The notes below the pieces were generated by a model. The model was not told the DNA's origin. It made no database searches and saw nothing but the letters and a program-made list of their open reading frames with translations. The translations under genes were made by a program, and so were the position numbers. From contig JAVEZY010000008.1 in assembly GCA_034002745.1 (NCBI GenBank), positions 33,976-97,975 of the forward strand: a DNA stretch of 64,000 nucleotides. Direction: 5' to 3'. Below, piece after piece: positions 58,106 to 64,000 of this stretch (positions are counted from its first letter, which is position 1; each line of letters begins with the position of its first letter). This DNA is from JAITWN01 sp034002745. Lineage in GTDB: Bacteria > Pseudomonadota > Gammaproteobacteria > SZUA-140.

Positions 58106-60900
58106 GCGCCGAGCGGCCGGAGACGCGCCCGCCCGTTGTGTCGATGAGTGAAGTCGCCCTCCGCTACGGAGACACCGTGGCGCTCGACGGCGTCTCGCTC
58201 GAGTTTCCCGCCGGTTGCCTGGTCGGCCTGATCGGTCCCGATGGCGTCGGGAAATCCAGCCTGCTGTCCCTCATCGCCGGGGCGCGCGCGCTCCAGCGTG
58301 GCCGCATCGAGGTGCTGGGCGGCGATATCGCCGATGGCAGACACCGCAGGGCCCTGTGGTCGAACATCGCCTACATGCCGCAGGGTCTCGGTCGCAATCT
58401 CTACGCGACGCTTTCGGTGCGTGAAAACGTCGACTTCTTCGGCCGTCTCTTCGGCCATGACCGCGCCGAGCGCAGGCGTCGCATCGATTCCCTGCTGCAG
58501 GCGACCGGGCTGGCGCCGTTCGCCGATCGCGCCGCGGCCAAGCTGTCCGGCGGCATGAAACAGAAGCTCGGGCTGTGCTGCGCACTGATTCACGATCCCG
58601 AGTTGCTGATCCTCGATGAGCCGACCACTGGCGTCGATCCGTTGTCACGACGCCAGTTCTGGGATCTCATCGCCACCATTCGCAGCAACAGACCCGGCAT
58701 GAGCGTGCTGGTGGCCACCGCCTATATGGAGGAGGCCGCACGCTTCGACTGGCTGGCCGCCATGAGCGCCGGGCGCGTGCTCGATGTCGGGACGCCGGCC
58801 GATTTCCTGGTTCGCGCCAATGCGCCCGATCTCGACCAGGCCTTCATCCACCTGCTGCCGCCGGAGCAGCGTGCCGGACATCTCCCGGTGGAAACGAGGC
58901 CGCGGCATAAAGATGGCGAGGACGACATAGCGATCGAGGCGCGTGACCTCACGCGGCGCTTCGGCGATTTCGTCGCCGTCGATAGCGTGAGCTTTCGCAT
59001 CCGCCGTGGCGAGATATTCGGCTTTCTCGGCTCGAATGGCTGCGGCAAGACCACCACGATGAAGATGCTCACCGGCCTGTTGCCGGCCAGCGAAGGCGAA
59101 GCCCGGCTGTTCGGTCACGCGGTGGACGCGCACGATCTCGACACCCGCCGCCGTGTCGGCTACATGACCCAGTCCTTTTCCCTCTATCGCGAGCTGACGG
59201 TGCGACAGAACCTCGTCCTGCACGCGCGCCTCTTCGGGATGGATGCGGAACGCATTCCGGCGCGGGTGGACGAGATGGCCGCGCGCTTCGAACTCGCATC
59301 GATCATGGATGCGCTGCCTGAATCGCTGCCGCTGGGCGAGCGGCAACGGCTGTCCCTCGCCGTGGCGGTGATCCACGGGCCGGATCTGCTCATTCTCGAT
59401 GAGCCGACTTCCGGCGTCGATCCGGTGGCGCGTGATCGCTTCTGGCGCATCATGATCGACCTGGCTCGCGACGACGGCGTCACGATCTTCATTTCCACGC
59501 ATTTCATGAACGAGGCCGAGCGCTGCGACCGGATCTCGCTGATGCATGCCGGTCGCGTGCTGGTGAGCGACACGCCGGCGGCGATCGTCGCCGCGTGCGG
59601 CGTCGGCAGCCTGGAGGCAGCCTTCATCGCCTACCTCGAGGAGGCGGCCGGAGCGCCATCCAGTCAGGATTCCAGCCCCGGCGAGCCGGCGGCAAGTGAT
59701 GTGGTCATCGCGCCGGCGGCGCAGGAGCGGGCGCGCCGGGGACGGTCGGCGGACGATGGCGCGAGGCCGGCGTCCCGACCTGGCCTGCTCGCGCTGCAGC
59801 GGCTGCTCGGTTATGCGCGCCGGGAAGCGCTCGAGCTGCGACGCGATCCGCTGCGTCTGACGCTGGCGGGTTTGGGAAGCGTCATTCTGATGTTCGTGCT
59901 CGGTTATGGCATCAACATGGATGTCGAGGACCTGAGCTTCGCCGTGCTCGACCGGGATCAGTCGGCGCTCAGCCGCGACTATGCGCTGGAGATCTCGGGT
60001 TCGCGGTATTTCATCGAGCAGGCGCCGCTACGCGATTACGAGGACCTCGAACGGCGCATGCGTGCCGGCGAACTCAGCCTGGCCATCGAGATCCCCGACG
60101 GCTTCGCCCGCGACATCGCCCGCGGCACGCCGGTGGAGGTCGGGGCGTGGATCGATGGCGCCATGCCGATGCGGGCGGAGACGGTGAGCGGCTACGTTCA
60201 GGGCATGCACGCCCACTGGCTGGCCACGAGTCTGGAGCAGGCGGGTGCGGGCGCTGCCGCCGGCGTGGAGACCCGGTTCTTCTACAATCCGGACGTGAGG
60301 AGCCTGCCGGCGATGGTGCCGGCGGTGATCCCGCTGCTGCTGCTGCTGTTGCCTGCCATTCTCACCGCGCTGTCGGTGGTGCGCGAGAAGGAGCTTGGTT
60401 CCATCGTCAACCTGTACGTGACGCCGGTTGGCCGGCTGGAGTTCCTGCTCGGCAAGCAGCTTCCCTATGTCGTGCTGGCGTTTCTCAACTTCCTGCTGCT
60501 GGTGGCGGTTGCGGTATGGCTGTTCGATGTGCCGATCACCGGCAGCTTTTCCGCCCTGGCCCTGGCGGCGCTGCTGTACGTGATCGCATCCACGGCCATG
60601 GGTCTCGTCATCTCCGCATTCATGCGCAGCCAGATCGTTGCCCTGGTCGCCACCGCGCTGCTCACCATCATCCCGGCCGTGCAGTTCTCCGGCATGCTGG
60701 ATCCGGTGTCCTCGCTCGAAGGGATGGGACGCATCGTGGGCGAGGTCTATCCCACCACCCATTTCGTCACCGTGGCGCGGGGCGTGTTCTCCAAAGGGCT
60801 CGGCTTCGCCGAACTGGAGTCCTCATTCTGGGCCCTGCTGGTCGCCGGCCCGGCGCTGATCGCGCTCGGGGCACTGCTGCTCCGCAAGCAGGATCGTTGA
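58102..60900 (+). CDS. rbbA: RbbA-type fused double ABC ATPase and membrane protein
   Basis: The 932-residue protein (E. coli RbbA is 911) joins two ABC domains to a C-terminal ABC-2 permease. The first has P-loop GPDGVGKSS and signature LSGGMKQKLG, the second P-loop GSNGCGKTTT and a degenerate signature LPLGERQR; both have LDEPT Walker B motifs with GVDP. The permease (about residues 580-932) has a large periplasmic loop and segments such as ALAALLYVIASTAMGLVISAF. RbbA has been described both as a ribosome-associated ATPase and as an exporter; the flanking adaptor and permease favour an exporter with a dual membrane part. The start overlaps yhiI by four bases and it ends three bases before yhhJ. 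Confidence 0.92.
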   Translation: MSAERPETRPPVVSMSEVALRYGDTVALDGVSLEFPAGCLVGLIGPDGVGKSSLLSLIAGARALQRGRIEVLGGDIADGRHRRALWSNIAYMPQGLGRNLYATLSVRENVDFFGRLFGHDRAERRRRIDSLLQATGLAPFADRAAAKLSGGMKQKLGLCCALIHDPELLILDEPTTGVDPLSRRQFWDLIATIRSNRPGMSVLVATAYMEEAARFDWLAAMSAGRVLDVGTPADFLVRANAPDLDQAFIHLLPPEQRAGHLPVETRPRHKDGEDDIAIEARDLTRRFGDFVAVDSVSFRIRRGEIFGFLGSNGCGKTTTMKMLTGLLPASEGEARLFGHAVDAHDLDTRRRVGYMTQSFSLYRELTVRQNLVLHARLFGMDAERIPARVDEMAARFELASIMDALPESLPLGERQRLSLAVAVIHGPDLLILDEPTSGVDPVARDRFWRIMIDLARDDGVTIFISTHFMNEAERCDRISLMHAGRVLVSDTPAAIVAACGVGSLEAAFIAYLEEAAGAPSSQDSSPGEPAASDVVIAPAAQERARRGRSADDGARPASRPGLLALQRLLGYARREALELRRDPLRLTLAGLGSVILMFVLGYGINMDVEDLSFAVLDRDQSALSRDYALEISGSRYFIEQAPLRDYEDLERRMRAGELSLAIEIPDGFARDIARGTPVEVGAWIDGAMPMRAETVSGYVQGMHAHWLATSLEQAGAGAAAGVETRFFYNPDVRSLPAMVPAVIPLLLLLLPAILTALSVVREKELGSIVNLYVTPVGRLEFLLGKQLPYVVLAFLNFLLLVAVAVWLFDVPITGSFSALALAALLYVIASTAMGLVISAFMRSQIVALVATALLTIIPAVQFSGMLDPVSSLEGMGRIVGEVYPTTHFVTVARGVFSKGLGFAELESSFWALLVAGPALIALGALLLRKQDR

Positions 60901-60903
60901 ACC

Positions 60904-62022
60904 GTGCGCGCGCTCTACAACATCTTTCATCTGGGGATCAAGGAACTGACGAGTCTGCGGCGCGACCCGATGCTGGCCGCGTTCATCGTCTTCGCCTTTA
61001 CGGTATCGATCTATACTGCCGCGGCTGCGACGCCGGAGACGGTACACAAGGCGCCGATCGCCATCATTGACCAGGATCGCTCCCAGCTTTCGGGGCGCAT
61101 CGTGAGCGCGCTCTATCCGCCGTCGTTCCTCCCGGCAGCTGTTGACGGACCGAAAGCGGCCGAACTCGGTCTCGATGCCGGCCGCTACACCTTTGCCCTT
61201 CACATTCCCGCCGGATTCCAGCGCGACGTGCTCGCCGGGCACTCGCCCGACATCCAGCTCATCGTGGATGCCACGCGCATGTCGCAGTCCTTCGCCGGCA
61301 GCGGACAGATCCAGGCCATCGTCAACGCGGAAGTGCAGGAGTTCGTCGCCGATTTTCGCACCGATGCGGCCTTGCCGGTCGAACTGGCGCTGCGCGCGCG
61401 CTTCAACCCCGAACTCAATCTGTCATGGTTCGGGGCCATGGCGCAGCTCATCAATCAGATCACGATGCTGGCCATCATCCTCACCGGGGCCGCCCTGCTG
61501 CGCGAGCGGGAGCACGGGACCATCGAGCATCTGCTGGTGATGCCGGTCACGCCGCTGGAGATCATGAGCGCCAAGGTCTGGTCGATGGGGCTGGTGGTGC
61601 TCGTCGCCTCGGCCTTCTCCCTGTTCGTCGTCGTCCGCGGCTGGCTGGCTGTTCCCATCGAGGGTTCGTCCGCGCTGTTCCTCACCGGCGCCGCGCTGCA
61701 TCTGTTCGCCACCACGTCCATGGGCATCATGCTGGCGACATTCTCGCGCTCCATGCCGCAGTTCGGTCTGCTGCTGATTCTGGTCATCCTGCCAATACAG
61801 ATCCTCTCGGGCGGCATGACGCCGCGCGAAAGCATGCCGGATGTCATCCACACCCTGATGCTGGCCGCTCCCAATACCCACTTCGTGATTCTCGGGCAGG
61901 CCATCCTGTACCGTGGCGCCGGACTGTCGATCGTCTGGCCGCAGTTCCTCGCCATCGCGGCCATCGGCACGACCTTCTTCGCCTTGGCACTGGCAAGATT
62001 CAGGCGGACAATATCGGGGTGA
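60904..62022 (+). CDS. yhhJ: ABC-2 family permease (YhhJ-like)
   Basis: The 372-residue permease has an N-terminal membrane segment, a periplasmic domain of about 130 residues (TPETVHKAPIAIIDQDRSQLSGRIVSAL...), and five C-terminal membrane segments including QLINQITMLAIILTGAALL and ATTSMGIMLATFSRSMPQFGLLLILVILPIQILSGGMTP. The length and domain layout match E. coli YhhJ (374). With the permease part of RbbA it probably forms the heterodimeric membrane channel. It starts with GTG at 60904, three bases after the rbbA stop, and is the last gene of the operon. The exported compound is unknown. Confidence 0.92.
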   Translation: MRALYNIFHLGIKELTSLRRDPMLAAFIVFAFTVSIYTAAAATPETVHKAPIAIIDQDRSQLSGRIVSALYPPSFLPAAVDGPKAAELGLDAGRYTFALHIPAGFQRDVLAGHSPDIQLIVDATRMSQSFAGSGQIQAIVNAEVQEFVADFRTDAALPVELALRARFNPELNLSWFGAMAQLINQITMLAIILTGAALLREREHGTIEHLLVMPVTPLEIMSAKVWSMGLVVLVASAFSLFVVVRGWLAVPIEGSSALFLTGAALHLFATTSMGIMLATFSRSMPQFGLLLILVILPIQILSGGMTPRESMPDVIHTLMLAAPNTHFVILGQAILYRGAGLSIVWPQFLAIAAIGTTFFALALARFRRTISG

Positions 62023-62033
62023 GCCGAGGAGTG

Positions 62034-62126
62034 AGGAAGGTGAAAAGAAAGACGTTGGCGGGCCTGTCACTCGTGCGCGGCGATCACCGTCCGGAGTCGG
62101 CGGTCCCTTTCCACTTTTCTGTTTTC
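62034..62126. repeat. Purine-rich/pyrimidine-rich hairpin-like element
   Basis: A left arm with GGAAGGTGAAAAGAAAG and a right arm with CTTTCCACTTTTCTGTTTTC are imperfect inverted counterparts around a G+C-rich middle. Its layout matches the elements near 40.1 kb and in the imuA-imuB gap. It lies between the yhhJ stop and the SRPBCC start. Confidence 0.45.
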
Positions 62127-62137
62127 ACGTTGCTCTG

Positions 62138-62575
62138 ATGCCATACACCATCCGCCTGCATCGCATCCTCCGCGCGCCCGCCGAGCGCGTCTATCGGGCG
62201 TTTCTGGATCCGGATGCGCTCGTCAAATGGCAGCCGCCGCGGGGTTATACCGCCCGCGTGCACGAACTCGATGCGGTAGTGGGAGGCGCCTACCGGATGT
62301 CATTCACCAGCTTTTCCGGCGGGGAGAGTCATTCCTTCGGTGGACGGTATCTGGAACTGGTGCCGGACCAGAGAATCGTATGCACCGATCGCTTCGATGA
62401 TCCGGACCTTCCGGGAGAGGTGCGGGTAACGATCTCGCTGCACGCGGTATCGGTTGGCGTCGAGCTCGAGATCGTTCAGGAGAATCTGCCGGATGCCATC
62501 CCGCAGGAGGCCTGCTATCTGGGATGGCAGGAATCACTGGAGCTGCTGGCGCTTCTGGTCGAAGCCGAAATGTGA
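62138..62575 (+). CDS. AHA1-type SRPBCC domain protein
   Basis: The 145-residue protein has the START/SRPBCC fold: RILRAPAERVYRAFLDPDALVKWQPPRGY at the N-terminus, a central sheet with GGAYRMSFTSFSGGESHSF, and a long C-terminal helix (YLGWQESLELLALLVEAE). Bacterial members are small-molecule-binding or stress proteins and not Hsp90 activators in the strict sense. A long upstream extension in the same frame covers yhhJ and is a shadow. It follows yhhJ on the same strand with 115 bp between, so co-transcription is possible. Function not assignable. Confidence 0.85.
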   Translation: MPYTIRLHRILRAPAERVYRAFLDPDALVKWQPPRGYTARVHELDAVVGGAYRMSFTSFSGGESHSFGGRYLELVPDQRIVCTDRFDDPDLPGEVRVTISLHAVSVGVELEIVQENLPDAIPQEACYLGWQESLELLALLVEAEM

Positions 62576-62916
62576 CGGTTCGGGAGACGGACCGTTTCGA
62601 CTGCGCTCGTCCCGCCGGCGAGACATCCATCTCGGCACGGCTTTCCTTCCTGTCCCCGCTGTTCCGCTCCGCTGCATCCTCTGCTTTCCCGTCGAATTAA
62701 ACTCCGCCATCGTTTCAGGCGATACCCTGTCTGCGCAGACGTGCCTCGTCGTCAACGGGGTACGGTCCATTTCATGGTTTCGCAGTGCCGACCTCGAGGG
62801 GAGACGGTCGGGTGGACGGATGGGCCCCGTGCGGTTTTCGCGCCATCGATGGAAGGCGCTCGGGATGACATGCGCTGAAAAGCAACAGCGGTCGACCCCG
62901 CGGAGGAGAAATATTC
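62576..62916. other. Intergenic region before the chemoreceptor
   Basis: This 341-bp gap has no gene that I can support. It contains a candidate FliA promoter (listed separately). At its right end is a strong ribosome binding site, CGGAGGAG, six to nine bases before the GTG start of the chemoreceptor. Confidence 0.5.
62698..62725 (+). promoter_or_regulatory. Candidate sigma-28 (FliA) promoter of the chemoreceptor
   Basis: TAAA (62698-62701) is followed after 16 bases by GGCGATAC (62718-62725), which matches the GCCGATAA -10 at six of eight positions. The normal spacing is about 15. It would give a leader of about 185 bases. Confidence 0.35.
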
Positions 62917-64000
62917 GTGTTCACAATACTGAACAACCTGTCGATCAGGAACAAGATCGTTCTCATGATGATCTTCCCCATCCTTGGCGTGATCTACTTC
63001 GCCGCGGACGGCATCATCAACCGGCAGGGGCTGGCGAGCGAGATGGCGACCGTCCATGACCTCGCCGGCGTGGCGGGGAAGGCGAGCGCGGTGGTGCACG
63101 AAACCCAGCGGGAGCGCGGCATGGTGGCCGCCTTCATCGGCAGCCAGGGCCGCGAGTTCGCCGCCGAGCTTCCTTCGCAGCAGGGGAACACCGATCGCGC
63201 GATAAGCGACTTCCGCGAACTTCTGCAGCAGGTCGACGTCGCTTCATTCGGAACCGGGATCGCGGCTAAGCTGGACGCCGCGGTTCGGGACTTCGGGGGC
63301 CTGTCCGGCCATCGACAGGGGGTGAGCTCGATGCGCCTGAGCGCCGCCGAAGGCATCGCCTTCTACACGAATATCAACGTCAAGCTGCTGGACATGATCG
63401 GGGAGCTCTCGAAGTCCACCAGCCACGGAGACGTCGGACGCCAGCTCGCAGCCTACTACAATTTCCTGCAGGCCAAGGAGCGGGCCGGCATCGAGCGGGC
63501 GGTGCTCGCGGATACCTTCGCCGCCGGCCACTTCGGCGATGGCATGTTCGCCCGGTACGCCGGTCTCGTCGCCGCGCAGCAGGCCAGCTTCGACTCCTTC
63601 ATGACCTTCGCTTCCGAGGAGGCCCGCTCCTTCTATAACCAGAAGCTGCAGGGTGGAATCGTCACCGAAACCGAGCGCATGCGCCGCATCGCCTTCGATG
63701 CCGCCGGCAGGGGCAACTTCGGCATCAATGCGCAACACTGGTTCGACCAGCAGACCGGCAAGATCAACCTGCTCAAGGAGGTCGAGGACCATCTCGTAGC
63801 GGAACTCGATGCCGCGGCAACCAGTCTGCGCAGCGGCGCGAACGCTGAGCTGATGCTCTTCGCCGTCATCGCAGCATTTGCTACCGGCGTTGCGCTGCTC
63901 CTCGCGTACTACATGACCCGCAGCATCGTCGGTCCGATCCGTCAGGCGCTCAACGCGCTGCACGACATCGCCGAGGGAGAGGGAGACCTGACGCGGCGTC
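62917..64000 (+). CDS. Methyl-accepting chemotaxis protein with NIT sensor (C-terminus beyond the window)
   Basis: The frame opens at a GTG at 62917 with GGAGGAG upstream and is open to the window edge (361 codons). An N-terminal membrane segment (KIVLMMIFPILGVIYFAA) is followed by a periplasmic region of about 280 residues. This region resembles the NIT (nitrate/nitrite-sensing) domain: TQRERGMVAAFIGSQGREFAAEL, then NTDRAISDFRE and AYYNFLQAKERAGIERAVLADTF. Next come a second membrane segment (LFAVIAAFATGVALLLAYYM) and the beginning of a HAMP domain (GPIRQALNALHDIAEGEGDLTRR). The methyl-accepting/CheA-binding domain lies beyond the edge, so the receptor class is inferred. Nitrate or nitrite as signal is possible but unproven. 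Confidence 0.82.
   Translation, partial: MFTILNNLSIRNKIVLMMIFPILGVIYFAADGIINRQGLASEMATVHDLAGVAGKASAVVHETQRERGMVAAFIGSQGREFAAELPSQQGNTDRAISDFRELLQQVDVASFGTGIAAKLDAAVRDFGGLSGHRQGVSSMRLSAAEGIAFYTNINVKLLDMIGELSKSTSHGDVGRQLAAYYNFLQAKERAGIERAVLADTFAAGHFGDGMFARYAGLVAAQQASFDSFMTFASEEARSFYNQKLQGGIVTETERMRRIAFDAAGRGNFGINAQHWFDQQTGKINLLKEVEDHLVAELDAAATSLRSGANAELMLFAVIAAFATGVALLLAYYMTRSIVGPIRQALNALHDIAEGEGDLTRR

Overview
This G+C-rich window reads as a chromosomal segment of a free-living, flagellated, respiring gammaproteobacterium. The evidence is the set of gammaproteobacterial-type modules: TamA/TamB, the PrkA-YeaH-SpoVR trio, sucAB-lpd-sucCD, a YqhA protein, a LexA-controlled ImuA-ImuB-DnaE2 cassette, and a YhiI-RbbA-YhhJ exporter. 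No prophage, integron, complete insertion sequence or CRISPR array was seen. The species cannot be told from the sequence alone. The first gene (Uup) and the last (a chemoreceptor) run off the window.

Layout. 1-7.2 kb: partial Uup and a DUF1289 protein (minus), a PAS-GAF-GGDEF-EAL protein (plus), and a three-gene minus operon: HAD phosphatase, small membrane protein, and a flavodoxin-fold/UbiA prenyltransferase fusion. 7.3-12.8 kb: tamA-tamB. 12.9-17.6 kb: prkA-yeaH-spoVR, preceded by a near-perfect sigma-54 promoter. 18-19 kb: a TPR protein. 19.2-27.1 kb: the 2-oxoglutarate dehydrogenase and succinyl-CoA synthetase operon. 27.1-30.8 kb: a FlhG/MinD-like ATPase and a RhaD-type aldolase/dehydrogenase fusion (minus).

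30.8-31.8 kb is a gene-poor island. It holds two direct copies of an element of about 320 bp, each with an inverted pair of DnaA-box-like 9-mers and ending in the palindrome GGGGTCAGACCCC, followed by tRNA-Arg(CCT). 31.9-34 kb: a 75-aa protein, YqhA and a DUF3108 protein. 33.9-37.9 kb: a minus operon of TonB-dependent receptor, Cys-motif BNR protein and TlpA-like thioredoxin, which looks like an uncharacterised uptake/redox module. 38-40.5 kb: a DHA2 drug exporter with its MarR regulator and an orphan ribbon-helix-helix protein. 41-43.3 kb: a SulP transporter and a universal stress protein.

43.4-49.7 kb: the lexA-imuA-imuB-dnaE2 SOS mutagenesis cassette (minus), with a LexA box before lexA and an unusual 469-bp insert between imuA and imuB. 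49.8-52.3 kb: a VOC-fold protein, a pirin, and a Gdt1-family putative Mn2+ exporter behind a yybP-ykoY manganese riboswitch. 52.3-56.8 kb: an SDR, a truncated haemoglobin with a ferredoxin-type reductase (probable two-protein NO or O2 chemistry), and a Na/Pi cotransporter-PhoU protein. 57-62.6 kb: the YhiI-RbbA-YhhJ tripartite exporter and an AHA1-type SRPBCC protein. 62.9 kb to the end: the N-terminal part of a NIT-domain chemoreceptor with a possible FliA promoter.

The parts most worth following up are the paired DnaA-box repeats, the flavodoxin-UbiA fusion operon, the TonB/BNR/TlpA trio, the sigma-54 promoter of prkA, the manganese riboswitch, and the insert in the SOS cassette.
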